Assembly (NCBI GenBank): GCA_015178975.1
Contig: WHVD01000096.1
Location: forward strand, 267,480 to 331,479
From: Hysterangium stoloniferum
Taxonomy: Eukaryota > Basidiomycota > Agaricomycetes > Hysterangiales > Hysterangiaceae
Direction of reading: 5' to 3'
Length of the DNA: 64,000 nucleotides
Made by a program: the position numbers and the translations under genes. Of this stretch, positions 43,499-55,249 are shown piece after piece (within the stretch, counting starts at the first letter, position 1; each line of letters begins with the position of its first letter). The notes beneath the pieces are model-generated. The model saw only the letters and a list, made by a program, of their open reading frames with translations, had not been told where the DNA came from and ran no database searches.

Positions 43499-45315
43499 TC
43501 AGGTAAAAATGACGCACTTCAACCAGAGTTTGTGGGGACCGCTTTTCTCCCGAACAATCTCCCACTCCCTCACCTGCCCGTTGCGCTCCATCGCGTCCAT
43601 CAACGTCGAAGTCCCTTCCTTCGTCCCTTCCGCTTCCAATACCCAGTCGCCAGACCAACTTTCTCCGAAACCTAGCGCTTCCGTGTCGTCCTCCCTCACA
43701 TGGATTTTCCCTAACCAGGCGTGTCGCACCACACGCACCCGGCCATTAGGACTATGTGGACTTGGTATATTGCTCGAAAGCCGGCATAATTCCATGCGCA
43801 TTCGAACTCTAGGCAATGGAAATGCACATCGGAGGTTTGACTGTGGGGGTACAAGGTGGGAAAAGTAGAGGGGAGATTCTAAAGCTTTGAAATCGTCTAT
43901 GGGGAGCGGGTTTGGCGGAAAGAACGGATGTAGGGCGTCATTCGAGTAAATAAGCCAGCCACACACTATGCTACTGTCCTTCGGGACATATCCAAGGTTA
44001 ACCACGGCATCACCCGTACGAAGATGCTTCCACAGTCCGATGGATATTAACTGCTGCTCTGCTTCAGCGATTACGTCATCGTCGTTCAATGATGAACATG
44101 GTACGAACACGCGCAGGATCGGCGCGCGTGTACGTGAACAGGCGTTTATGAGATCGTGAGCTGATGGTTGCATGCGTGGGCTAAGTAAGGAAGCCGAACG
44201 AGGGAGGGAACCTTGCGATGAGCTGGGTGAATTCGCACCCGCAGATGTAAATGGGTATCGTGGAGGCGGGAGAGATTCAGAGATGAACCGCGAATGCGAC
44301 GTATAAGATGGCTCGGCTGCTGGGAATCTTCTCCGACCTATACTCGAATAATATTTCATAGATGGCGGGGAGGGCTGCGGTAGTGGCAGAGGTACGCGCT
44401 CCTTCGCACCAAATACGGAGAATAATTTTTTGGAAGTCCTTGGCGAAGGTGGCAGCGAAGAAGATTCTCCGATATTTTTGCGACTTTGGGAAACTCTTCT
44501 TTTTGATGTGGTGGATGAAGAAGCAGATAACGATGGTGAAGTCGCCTCTCCTGTATTATGTGAATCGATATACGATAATGGGGCAGGGAATGTGAGTTCT
44601 CTCAAAGAAACAGCAGAAGTACTCTTATGGACGAATTCCTCGGTATCGAAGTTGGACTGCCATCGAGGAGCTTGCGATCGTAACAGTAGCACAAATCGAG
44701 AATGTGCTTGTGCAAAGCGGACTAATCGATGCGATATTGCCGTTAAATAAGGAACAATGTTGTTGTCAGCAGACAAGACGTTTACAGCATGCCTTGGATA
44801 GTGGTGCAAAGGGTACGAAGAGGATACCACTAATAAACGATGAGTGTTTTGGGCATAAAATGCCAGCGAAAAAGCTCACTGAGAGCTTCCAAGTCTTGTA
44901 GGCTAACGCGGACGTCTTCTGCGGTACCTTCTCGACTTTCCTTGGTGTAGCCAGGAACGAAACGTGCAAGGGTGATATCTTTCAGTTCCTGACTTTTGAA
45001 AATATTGCGAAAGGTGCGAGAGACCCGAGAGACAGCGTGAAACTCTCTCCAGCTCATATGATCTAACAAACATTTAAAAACGATTGGATTGTTCCATGCG
45101 CTATCCAAATAAGTGGTATATCCGTAGTAACTGCCTTGAGAACAGCGACTAGGTGCATGGCTGAGGGTGTACGATGTGCGTTGAAAAACTCTTTCTTTGC
45201 CCTTGGCCGGAATCGGAGGTGGAGGGAGGGGACTCGCGATTGGTAGTTCGCCGCTTGAGGAAATGGTACCTATTGAGCTGATCAGAGAAGGAGTGCTTGA
45301 ATTGTGAGAAACCAT
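43499..45315 (-). CDS. F-box-type protein, Ser-rich
   Basis: Two exons, 44880-45315 and 43499-44829, give 588 aa. The region NPIVFKCLLDHMSWREFHAV, then SRVSRTFRNIF, has the leucine/tryptophan spacing of an F-box. A helical stretch (DLEALMVSSSYPLHHYPRHA) spans the intron. A long Ser/Pro-rich middle follows (SLSASSSTTSKRRVSQSRKN, SLPPSPRTSKK). The conserved-looking C-terminal half contains RTRAPILRVFVPCSSLNDDD, HLRTGDAVVNLGYVP and GDWVLEAEGTKEG. F-box proteins serve as substrate adaptors in SCF ubiquitin ligases; the substrate is unknown. An upstream in-frame ATG at 45438 would add a hydrophobic 41-residue lead, which I consider less likely. Confidence 0.72.
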
Positions 45316-46548
45316 AAGGAGCGACGAGGAAGGGAGGTGAAACAGGACAGGAATGAGTGAAATGATTATTTGAATGAGGTAACAAATAGGCGCCTGTGGA
45401 TAAGGAGCTATGCAACTGCTGCTGCCATCATCATGCATGTAATGGAACTGACTTGAACTTGACTTACCGTGACTTCGCCGAAATCTTAGATGTGGATCCT
45501 GCCGTCACCACTTTTTACGAGCAGTAGTATGTGTTTTAGTCACTAGCAAATTATTCAACAATAATTCATTGATAATCAATATGTTCTCTGGACTCTTGGG
45601 TCGAAATACTATTCGCAGTAGCACTAGTTGGATGTTAGTCTCACTGTGGAAAAAAAAAGTACAGTTTAGATCTGTGGGAAGCTAGTCAAGATATCAACCA
45701 AAGCACCCAACGGTGGTTAGTATAACCGGATTGCGTCGCCCGAAATTAGAACCCCCCTGGACCCTGAGGCCTTGAGGCTTCGCCGGCCATGACTCACTTA
45801 GGACTAGCACTTTGTGTTTGACAGACTCCATCCTGGCGTTGAGCTGTAGTGAGATGTGATGTACAGCAGAGAACACAGCGCTCAAGGCGAGATCTGACAA
45901 AAAAAAAAAAAGGAACCCACCTTCCAAACTGAATATACAGCTCCCACCCCTGGAACGGGCTACGGAACAGTGCCGCGCAGGGTGTCGCACTGCCGCGACA
46001 TGTTTTTTTTTTTCCAAAATAAGTAGTTATCTGATCAATTTTGGGTTGGAAAATTGTCAAAATACAATTATATCTGACTTTAGGACAGTGCTGAAATATA
46101 CCTTGTGTACCACTTTAATTAGCTCATCACTAGTTTTAGGAGTAATATACATACCCAAATAAAATTATTAGAGTGCTAAATAACAAAATATGACATCTAA
46201 AACACATGGGCTCTAGGTTTACATCAAAAACATGTATGTTGCAGCAGTTACCTTCCTAATTTGGAAGGCAACTGTTGGGACACTGAAACAACTTCACTTG
46301 TAGATGGCAGAGGCTCTAAAAAAAAGTCACATTATATGTAAAAAGCTCTATAATGTGTCAGAGGCTCTGAAAAATGAATATTTAAAAACTCTCTTGTTTG
46401 CATCAAAACATTTTTAAGTCTCTTTATAATTCAGCCTGGGTTGTTTCTGAGTGCTCTTTCAGGCTGCTTGTCAATCAAAGTGTTAGAATCCCAGTCATTC
46501 AGCCCGCAAAATCATTTTACTCTCCCCACCCTGTATTGGTACCCCCAA
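45316..46548. other. long intergenic region at the edge of the gene island
   Basis: 1.2 kb with no gene supported. Low-complexity A or T tracts occur at 45652-45659, 45899-45911 and 46003-46013. 46309-46390 has a partial direct repeat (CAGAGGCTCT twice). The segment 45690-45960 is GC-richer than its surroundings; on the minus strand it is open in two frames but shows no protein family. It could be an old SINE or transposon relic. Confidence 0.35.
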
Positions 46549-46609
46549 TGTGAAGAGTCATAGAAGTTCTGACTGCTTGATTATGTAAGAAGAATATTGA
46601 GCCTCTATG
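46549..46609 (-). repeat. short LTR end fragment
   Basis: TGTGAAGAGTCATAGAAG at 46549 and AGAAGAATATTGA match the inverted 3' end of family D/B LTRs for about 60 bp and then stop where a plus-strand family D LTR starts (46610). It looks like a recombination or end-to-end insertion scar. Confidence 0.55.
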
Positions 46610-47820
46610 TGTGAGAGGTACTGCAAAATATACTCCGAAATATAGTCTGGATGAGCCCACACTATATTTCCATTATTATTTCTATTTTCTCTCTATTTTA
46701 TTATACATATGCATATACAATTTAGTTCAACGACCTATGCATTCGGTACATTGACTCTTGTGGGTGCATACATGCCAGATCTATGTATTCTAGCACTGAT
46801 AATTAGAACTCAGACACTTTTTACCTCATAACCACGACTTGCCCAGACACCCACTTAGCGTCCTGCAAGTTGTGATTGGGGTATCGTCTCGACCATTACA
46901 GATGGGCTTTAACTACCAGCACAATCACAGTTTCGAACTATACTAGTCGAAACTCGAACCGTTATCTCAATCCATGCAGACTATGTCCACACTTGTTACG
47001 ACCGGAAATCCCGCTGGACTCCGGGCACCAACTTATACACACCCGTGCCCTATACGCACCCATTATCAGTTCACCAGAATTCCCACCAGACTCTGTATGT
47101 CAGACTCGTCTACATCTGTCTTCGTTACATTGTGTTTCAGTCACTGGAATACTCACCGGACTCCGTCTCTGTTTAATTCCGACCTCGTCCCACGCATCAG
47201 TCACTGGACCCCGCTCAGAACACCTGTCTTCCCTCTAACCGAGCCCCGTTCCCATTTTAGTCAAATGACCTGTCACGATTCGGACTCCGCTCCCGCTCCA
47301 TTTCCTGTTATGATTTATGATTTGTCACTATTTGGACTCCGCTCCATTCCGTCCCATTCCTAACACCAATTTGGTGTTTACTATTCCCGTTTTATGTTTT
47401 GCTCATTTCGTTTCATTATTACTGGATTCGGTATGACATTTACTCCATGGTCTATTTAAACTGGCAGATGTTGTACATACAATCCAGTCAGAAAATTGGC
47501 TTAGATTCCCCCCAGTAATCTAATACATTTTCCGCTCTAAAACCCTACTTGAATCACACCACTTGCACTAGTCAGAGCCCATGGGCTCTGGCGTATCTAT
47601 CTCTCTCACTAATCTCGACTCACGACCCATGACCTCCGACTTACAACTCATGACCCATGACCCCCACCCAGACTCCCCAGGATTCCCGTCCGCCTGTCTG
47701 AAATTGGATGACACATTCTAGCGAGGGCACAGCCTATAAGCTGAAGCCAAGTCCTACCGGATATTCCACAGGTTTCTCTGGAGACCCGCCCTGTACATAT
47801 CCTAACAGCACTACTCTGTT
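46610..47820 (+). repeat. partial LTR, family D, split by a family C LTR
   Basis: Starts TGTGAGAGGTACTGC at 46610 and runs through family D landmarks (TAGTTCAACGACCTATGC, GTCCTGCAAGTTGTGATT). It is interrupted at 46994-47807 and stops at 47820 after CACTACTCTGTT, where another family D LTR begins. The 3' third is absent. Confidence 0.75.
46994..47807 (+). repeat. solo LTR, family C (814 bp)
   Basis: TGTTACGACCGG to ATCCTAACA. Flanks ACACT (46989-46993) and GCACT (47808-47812) form a near-perfect 5-bp duplication with one mismatch. Uninterrupted family D copies join at this point. Confidence 0.85.
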
Positions 47821-49006
47821 TGTGAGAGGTACTGCAAAATACATATACTCTGAAATATAGTCTGGATGAGCCCATACTATATTTCCATTATTATTTCTAT
47901 TTTCTCTCTATTTTATTACACATATATTTAGTTCGACGATCTATGCATTCGGTACATTGGCTCTTGTGGGTGCATACATACATGCCAGACCTATGTATTC
48001 TAGCGCTGGTAGTTAGAACTTAGACACTTTTTACCCAGTAACCATGACTTGCCCAGACACCCACTTAGTGTCCTGCAAGTTATGATTGGGGTAGTATCTC
48101 GATCATCACAGATGAGCTTTAACTACCAGTGCAATCATAGTTTCAAACTACACTAGTCGAAACTCAAATCATTATCTCGATCCGCATGGACTATATCTGC
48201 ATGGACTATATCTGCACGGACTATATCCGCATGGCCTATATCCGCAGGGACTATGTATATCCGCAGGGACTATGTATATCCGCAGGGACTATGTATATCC
48301 GCAGGGACTATGTATATCCGCAGGGACTATGTATATCCGCAGGGACTATGTATATCCGCAGGGACTATGTATATCCGCAGGGACTATGTATATCCGCAGG
48401 GACTATGTATATCCGCAGGGACTATGTATATCCGCAGGGACTATGTATATCCGCAGGGACTATGTATATCCGCAGGGACTATGTATATCCGCAGGGACTA
48501 TGTATATCCGCAGGGACTATGTATATCCGCAGGGACTATGTATATCCGCAGGGACTATGTATATCCGCAGGGACTATGTATATCCGCAGGGACTATGTAT
48601 ATCCGCAGGGACTATGTATATCCGCAGGGACTATGTATATCCACAGGGACTATGTATATCCGCACGGACTATATCCGCAGGGACTATATCCGCAGGGACT
48701 ATATCTGCATGGACTATATGTATCTGCACGGACTATATCTGTGCTACTCTGTTTATTCGACTCTCTTGTTATTTCCTTAAACACTCAAGTAGTCACTCAT
48801 AATTGAACTCCAAAGTTGATTCTCTTTTATTCGTCTTAGCTATCTATTCTACTTAGGATAGCTAATCCTCTTAACTGTATTGAACTACATAGTCAATATG
48901 TGTTTGGCCTGTATTAGACTTAGATAGTCAATACATCATTGTGTTGTACTTAAATGGTTGATATTCTTCATATATAGAACAGTTAGAACTTCCACCACTC
49001 TTCACA
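47821..49006 (+). repeat. LTR, family D, enlarged by a minisatellite (5' LTR of a gag-only unit)
   Basis: Starts TGTGAGAGGTACTGC and ends CCACTCTTCACA. It is followed by one G and the primer binding site at 49008 (TGGTGATCCAGGC). Length is 1186 bp instead of about 635 because 48185-48741 is an expanded tandem array. Confidence 0.88.
48185..48741 (+). repeat. minisatellite: 15-bp units flanking 22 copies of a 19-bp unit
   Basis: Left: four 15-bp units (CATGGACTATATCTG type) at 48185-48244. Centre: 22 tandem 19-bp units (CAGGGACTATGTATATCCG) at 48245-48662, nearly identical. Right: units of 15, 15, 15, 19 and 15 bp at 48663-48741. The 19-bp unit is the 15-bp unit plus 4 bp. Other family D LTRs hold one unit here (for example near 52497 and 55610). 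Because 19 is not a multiple of three and the unit has no stop, all three plus frames are open and encode the same 19-residue repeat in different phase. Confidence 0.95.
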
Positions 49007-49281
49007 GTGGTGATCCAGGCCGGACCGCTCTTTCCCTATGAAGAAAACATTACTCTTCGACTATTAATTTCTAAGCATGCAAATGACCACAGATAAAAAC
49101 CAAACACTGAGATCTTCAACAACCCCAAGTAGTTCAACACCTTGTCAAAGACCTGCTAGTCTGGAACTACCCTGTAACGTCACCATGAGGAAGTCTTCAT
49201 TGACTTTTCAAAGATCAGCCCCTCCTGAGGATTCCCCCAGAGTAGCAGCTGGACCGTCAATGAATACTCTCTCTAATCTGC

Positions 49282-50121
49282 TGTTAGGATACACACACAG
49301 GCCAGGTTTCCGGAGAAACCCGCGGGATATCCGGTAGGACTTGGCTTCAGCTTATAGGCTACACCCTCGCTAGATCGTGTTGTCCAATTTCAAATGGACG
49401 GATGGGGATCCCGGGGAGTCCGGGCGGGGTTCGTGGGTCGTAGGTCATAAGTCGGAGGTTGTGGGTCGTAGGTCAGGGGTCGTGGGTCGTGAGTCGAGTT
49501 GGTTGAGAGAGGTAGATGTGCCGGAGCCCGTGGGCTCGACTAGTGCGAGCGATATGAATCGAGTAAGGTTTTTAGAGCGGAAAATATTATTAGATTACTG
49601 GGGGGAATCTAAGCTAATTTTCTGACTGGATTGTATGTACAACATCTGCCAGTTTATATAGACCATGGAGTGAATGACATACCAAATCCAGTAATGGCGA
49701 AACGAAACTAACAAAACATGAAATGGGAATAGTAAACACCAAATTGGTGTTAGGAATGGAACGGAACAGAGCGGAGTCCGAATCGTGACAAAGCATAACC
49801 CATAACAGGAAACGGAGTGGGAGCGGAGTCCTAAATCGTGACGAGTCATTTGACTAAAATGGGAATGGGGCTTGATTAGAGTGGTGACGGGATTCTAAGC
49901 GGGGACCGGTGACTGATGCGTGGGACAAAGACGGACATAGACAGAGACGGAGTCCAGGGGAAGTCCGGTGACTGATATGTGTCGTAATGAGGTCGAATGT
50001 AACTAGTCTTGACGTGACGGAGTCCGGGCGGGAAATCCTATAAACAGACAATTGGTGCTTGTAGCGCGTGGGGGCGTACAGGTTAGTGCCCGGAGTCCGG
50101 CGGGATTGTCCGGTCGTAACA
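49282..50121 (-). repeat. solo LTR, family C (840 bp)
   Basis: TGTTAGGATAC to GGTCGTAACA, inserted in gag with exact duplication TCTGC at 49277-49281 and 50122-50126. It is uninterrupted and therefore a good reference for the split copy at 10377-12345. Confidence 0.93.
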
Positions 50122-50164
50122 TCTGCCCAAGGAATGTTCATCAACTGGGCAGTTGAGCACCCCT

Positions 50165-50568
50165 TGTGAGGAGTATGCTTTTACCACAGTTTCATTGTGG
50201 TAAAACACTCCTTTTATTTTATTTATATTTTATATATTCTATTCATATTTATCTATCTTTTATATTCTTCGAATATTCCATCATTTCATTAGTTCGAAGC
50301 ATTGTTTATACTTGTGGGTGCACTTGGCACCAATTAGAACTCAGACACACTTTTACCCAAGAACCACCACTTGTAAGACATAAACTAGGTCTACTACAAG
50401 TGGTGATCAGGGTAACGTGTCAGCTACCATATAGGTAGCATTATCTGAACTACTGAACACTCCAGGCCTTGAACTATAGCAGTTGAGGCCTCCACTCAAA
50501 TCATCCATCTTCCCATTCTACTCATTTCTTCATATATAGAACAGTCAGAACTTATACCACTCTTCACA
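50165..50568 (+). repeat. solo LTR, family B (404 bp)
   Basis: TGTGAGGAGTATGC to ACCACTCTTCACA, exact duplication CCCCT at 50160-50164 and 50569-50573, inserted in gag. About 70 bp shorter than the other two family B copies. Confidence 0.92.
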
Positions 50569-50617
50569 CCCCTGGAGCTAATGTCGAGCCTACCTGAGCA
50601 CCCGAGCCCATTCTCGC

Positions 50618-51259
50618 TGTGAAGAGTCGATAGATTCTGACCGTTCAATATACGAAGTGTAGTGTTTATTCAACTACTATTAGCAGGTATTGACTGTTCA
50701 GTGCAATACCGTAGATTACTAGACTGACAGTACTAGCAAGGAGACACGCTACACATCACAAGAGCAACTGTACAGTTGCTCTTGATGGCTAGAATGAGAG
50801 AATGAAAGAGTTGACCCTTACGGTACAACTCGTAGCTAGACGTAAAATAGATAATCACGAGAGGCTGAATATCTAAAGTAAAGAGATAGTAGCGTGAGTC
50901 GACTATAGTGTCGACGAGCGCAAAGACCTTAGAGTGGAACTCGACCTTCGCGGTTCGAGTCCAAAGTCTGTTAGTATGCGAGAAAACGCTACCTTTATAG
51001 GTAGTTGAGACGTTACCCTTGACACCTCTCGCTATTCGACGTCTGGGTCATTTACAAGGTGGTGTCTGCTGGGTAAAAAGATGTCTGTCTTTTGGCACTG
51101 AGAGTGCCCATAGGTATACACAAGACTTTGAACTAAGAAATATGGGTATGCTCGAAGGATATAGAGAATTAAAGAAAAGGAATAGAAATTAGATAATAAA
51201 GTACTATAATATGCATATTAATCCACTGTCCAATTATGCATATATGCATACCCTTCACA
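50618..51259 (-). repeat. solo LTR, family A (642 bp)
   Basis: TGTGAAGAGTCGATAG to GCATACCCTTCACA, exact duplication CTCGC at 50613-50617 and 51260-51264, inserted in gag. Confidence 0.93.
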
Positions 51260-52142
51260 CTCGCATTCCCACCAAGACAAGTTATCCTTAAGCAGTTCCT
51301 TGGGGGCCATATGGTTTACACTGAGCCTATCAATGTGAAGTGGGACATGTACTATGCTGATTGAATCTCCACTGATCAGCTTACTCCTTTCATGGAGGAG
51401 TATGAAACAGATTATCCTTCTTTACCGGTGACTGTAGCAGTCTGGTTAGGTTGTTATCAGGCCATCTTATTGGCACAGGACTTATTCACATGACCAGGAA
51501 CCCTTGAGGATCTGACCCGCTCAATTCCCAAATGGTCGAGTGATGTTACATCCATTATGGAAGGGGGAAGAACAATTTTAAGCAGGAAGTGTTCTCTTTA
51601 TTCCTCGAAGCACTTTGTACACACGATGATGCTGCAAATCCTTCACATCCTACTTGGTGGGGATCATGTCGTGCCCAAGGTTGACTATCAGTATATGTAC
51701 ATTTGAATGTTGGAGGAATCTCTTAATGGAGTCATGCCAAATGTATTGTTCGTGTACTTTACTCTAAGGGGCCGGTTGAAGCGAAATCAGAGAAGACTTG
51801 AGAAAATGGTTTTGGAGGTGCTTCACCCTTATAATAATTTGATTCAAGTGCCTGATTCGCCTATCTCCACAACTAATTCGTTCGTTCGCAACCTAAATGG
51901 GTCTCCTAATACTCATTTCCTCCATTCACTCAATCATCCTGTTGTTTTGGAGGATTTCCCATTGGATATGAGGATGGAAGTGATAGATCACCTTCAGGAA
52001 AAAAGGATTGAAGTCTGCACTCCTTTCCATCAGCCTCAGCTGCATCAGCCTCAGCTGCATCAGCCTCAGCTGCATCAGCCTTTGAATATGATTGAAATTG
52101 AGAGATGAATCGCAACGGAACCCAGCCCTATGCCCCACCAGG

Positions 52143-52777
52143 TGTGAGAGGTATGGTGAAATATACTCAGGAAATATAGTCTGGATGAGCTCATACTATA
52201 TTTCCATTATTATTTCTACTTTCTCTCTATTTTATTATACACTTATAATTAGTTTGATGACCTATGTATGCGGTACATTGACTCTTGTGGGCACATACAT
52301 GCCAGACTTATGTATTCTAGCACCTGTAGTTAGAACTCAGACACTTTTTACCCCACAACCACGACTTACCCAGACACCAGTTAGTGTCCTGTAAGTTGTG
52401 ATTGGGGTATCGTCTCGACCATCACAGATGGGCTTTAACTATCCACACAATCAGAGTTTCGAACTACACTAGTCGAAACTCCATCTTTATCTCAATCCGC
52501 ATGGACTACATCCATGCTACTCTGTTATTTGACTCTCTCATTATTCACTTCTGCGCTCAAGCAGTCATTCAGAATCACACTTTACAGTCGATTCTTCCTA
52601 TTCGTTCCAGCTCTCTATTCTACTTTAGATAGCTATTTCACTTGACCGTATTGAACTAAACAGTCAATACACGTTCGGTCTGTATTAGACTTAGATAGTC
52701 AATAAATCTTCGTGTCGTACCTAAACGGTCGATATTCTTTGTATATAGAACGGTTAGAATTTCCACCACTCTTCACA
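52143..52777 (+). repeat. LTR, family D, shared between two gag-only units
   Basis: TGTGAGAGGTATGG to CCACTCTTCACA (635 bp). It closes the gag of the unit on its left and is followed on its right by one G, a primer binding site (52779) and a new gag start, so it acts as 3' LTR of one unit and 5' LTR of the next. Confidence 0.88.
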
Positions 52778-52853
52778 GTGGTGATCCAGGCTGGACCGCT
52801 CTTTCCCTACGAAGAAAACGTTACTCTACGACTATTAATTTCTAAGCATGTAA

Positions 52854-53123
52854 ATGACCACTGGCAAGAACCAAACACCGAGATCTTCAACAACCTCGAG
52901 TAGTTCAAAACCTCGTCAAAGACCTGCTAGTCTGGAACCACCCCGTAACGTCACCATGAGGAAGTCTTTGTTGACTTTTCAAAGACCAGCCCCTCCCGGG
53001 AATTCCCCTGGAGGAGCAGCTGGACCGTCAATGGATACTCCCCCTGATCTACATGAGGAACGTCCATCAACTGGACAGTTGAGCACCCCTGGAGCTAATG
53101 TTGAGCCTACCTGTACACCTGAG
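52854..53123 (+). pseudogene. truncated Gypsy gag, second unit in series
   Basis: The ATG at 52854 opens a frame (MTTGKNQTPRSSTT) of about 90 codons matching the N-terminus of the other gags, including LEPPRNVTMRKS. It breaks off into a family C LTR at 53124. Nothing downstream resumes the gag frame. Confidence 0.82.
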
Positions 53124-53913
53124 TGTTAGGGTACGTACACGGTGGGTTTCTGGAGAAACCCACGGATTATCTGGAGAAACCCACGGATTATCTGGTAGGA
53201 CTTGGCTTCAGCTTATTATACGCTGCACCCTCGTGAGATCGTGTTGTCCAATTTCAGACAGGCAGACAGGAATCCCGGGGAGTCTGGGCAGGTCGAGAGG
53301 TCATGAGTCGAGATAAGTAAGAGAGATAGATATGCCAGAGCCCGTGGGCTCCGACTAGCATGAGCAGTGTAATTCAAGTAGGAGTTTAGAGCGGAAAATG
53401 TATTAGATTACTGGGGGGAATCTAAGCCGATTTTCTGACTGGATTGTATGTACAACATCTGCCAGACTAAATAGACTGTGGAATGAATGACATACCAAAT
53501 CCAGTAATAATGAAACAGAACTAGCAAAACATAAAATGGGAATAGTAAACACCAATTTGGTGTTAGGAATGGGATGGAACAGAGCGGAGTCCAAATCGTG
53601 ACAAATAATAAACCATAATGGGAAATGGAGTGGGAGCAGAGTCTGAATCGTGACAGGTCATTTGACTAAAATGGGAACGGGGCTCTGTTAGAGGGATGAT
53701 GGGTTTTACGAGCAAGGTCTGGTGACTGATGCGTGGGATGAGGTCAGACATAGACGGGCGGAGTCCAGTGGGTTTTCCGGTGACTGAAACACAATGTAAC
53801 GAAGTTGAATGTGGACAAATCTGATGTATGGAGTCTGGTGGGAATTCCGGTAAACTGACAATGGGTGTGTATAAGTTAGTGCCCGGAGTCCGGCGGGAAT
53901 TGCAATCGTAACA
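53124..53913 (-). repeat. LTR, family C, without target duplication
   Basis: TGTTAGGGTACG to GCAATCGTAACA. A ~20-bp duplicated piece (TCTGGAGAAACCCACGGATT type) lies near 53149-53190. Flanks CTGAG and GTACC do not match and gag does not resume on the right, so this is a recombination or deletion boundary rather than a clean solo LTR. Confidence 0.75.
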
Positions 53914-54122
53914 GTACCCTCCCTTTATGCCAAAGTCCCAAAGAGGCTCTAGACCTCGATAAGGTTCTTGTCAGCTACGCACATGTGTCAAAAGTCATGT
54001 TGGTTACATGTATGTGTCAAAGAGTCATGTGATCTGGAAGGTAAGGTTCAGACGCAACGAGCCTATATATAAATTTGAAAAAACGAAAATTTCTTCTTCT
54101 TTATTACCCCCATCTCGCCATA

Positions 54123-55068
54123 ATGGGACCCAAGCCAACGCCAAGACGTCCTATGCCGACCGCTGGGCCCTCCACTGGCACTCCATATCGGGTGCTGCTC
54201 AGTGCAGCCCAAATACTGGCACAGTGAGAGGAACAGTGTTGACAATGTGAGGAGGCGGAAAAGGAGGCGAGGGAGGTGGAGGAAGCCCTTGACAGGGAGT
54301 ACCAGGTGGCCTTGGCTGTGGAAGAAGAGGTGGAAAGGCAGAGGAAGAGAGATGAGGAGGAGGCTGCGTGGGTGGCCGCAGAAAAAGCCTGGGCAGCTGC
54401 AGACAGGGCCGCGGTTGCCACGGGCAAAGTAAGTCCCAACGTTTCAGCTTGTCAAGTTTAACTGACTTAGTATTTTCAGCACAAAGTGACAGAGGTCGAA
54501 TCAGAGTCTGAGGGGGAGCCGGAGAGCCCCCAAAAGGTAAGTATCAGGTCCGTGGGATATCTGGGGAACTAACCATATCAACAGAAAGCAAGGAAGGTGG
54601 CACCAGTCCATCTCCCGACACGGAATGATCCGTGGTGTTCCAGTTGCAATGACCAGAACACAGAGTGCAATCGAAAGTCCAGGCGGGGACTGGGATGCTA
54701 CCAATGCACACACCTCAAGGTGAGGTGCTCGCTCGTCCACGAGCAACCCATGGGACGTTAGTGGGACAGATGGGATGTCCAGGTTGGATAACGTGTTGGG
54801 GGGGATCACTGAGGGCAGAGAGGCCCAGAACAAGTTGCTCTGAAAAAGCAACAAGGTCCAAGTTGTAGTGGCGAATGAGCTCCGTGGGCTCCACTCAGAA
54901 TTTTGGAAGTTCCTAGCAGAGTTCGGTGGATACATATATGAGGAGCCGCAAGCCGGGAGTTCCGAGGATGCTGGATCGGATGAGGATGAGGTGCCTGCGG
55001 AGGTAGCAGAGCTTCCTCAGGAGATGGCTGAGGTTGGGCAGAAACATAGCCCCATAAATGTAGATTGA
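54123..55068 (+). pseudogene. decayed gene with Cys-rich zinc-type motif
   Basis: ATG at 54123 (MGPKPTPRRPMPTAGPSTG), then two in-frame TGA codons (near 54225 and 54240) before a long Glu/Ala-rich helical region (EEALDREYQVALAVEEEVER). Two short introns appear intact. A Cys-rich motif follows (CSNCNDQNTECNRKSRRG, then CYQCTHLKVRC). A frameshift near 54760-54870 separates the acidic C-terminus (ELRGLHSEFWKFLAEFGGYI). The layout (coiled coil, paired Cys motif, acidic tail) resembles repetitive basidiomycete gene families that lie among transposons. Original function unknown. Confidence 0.6.
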
Positions 55069-55249
55069 AATAGAATAAAAGTTTAATAGTAATTTCTTTT
55101 TGAAAGTAAAAGTAAAAGTGTGAAAAACATAAAAATCAAAGTCCATGGCAAATCCACTTAGGGACTTGAAAAACATGTCAGAACCTGTAAAAGCAAAGAG
55201 AGACATAGGGCGACAGGGAATAATGAAAATGAGTCCAAACATAACATAG

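Larger units (their letters stand above)
49083..52142 (+). pseudogene. truncated Gypsy gag of a family D unit, split by three solo LTRs
   Basis: Gag pieces at 49083-49281, 50122-50164, 50569-50617 and 51260-52142 join without loss once the LTRs and duplications are removed. They match the N-terminal half of the gag at 59096. In-frame stops are present: TGA near 51362, a TGA near 51493 where the fuller copy reads CGA (ACGCGA to ACATGA), and a TGA near 51704. A 15-bp tandem repeat (HQPQL, three times) lies at 52031-52075. It ends at the family D LTR (52143), so zinc knuckle and pol are absent. Confidence 0.85.

Noticed and set aside
43509-43868. Plus-strand ORF opposite the F-box gene (also 44362-44750 and 43968-44159)
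   Set aside because: Antisense shadows of a strongly coding minus-strand gene.
45690-45960. Structured non-coding RNA or SINE with an A-rich tail
   Set aside because: GC-richer and flanked by A/T tracts, but I could not find convincing box A/B, a tRNA-like fold or any known ncRNA signature.
48185-48741. CRISPR-like array
   Set aside because: Units are directly adjacent without unique spacers, and the context is a eukaryotic LTR.
48186-48806. Three overlapping plus-strand ORFs of 175-206 codons as a repeat protein
   Set aside because: They arise only because the 19-bp unit has no stop in any frame; the same array lies inside an LTR and has no separate start context or family.
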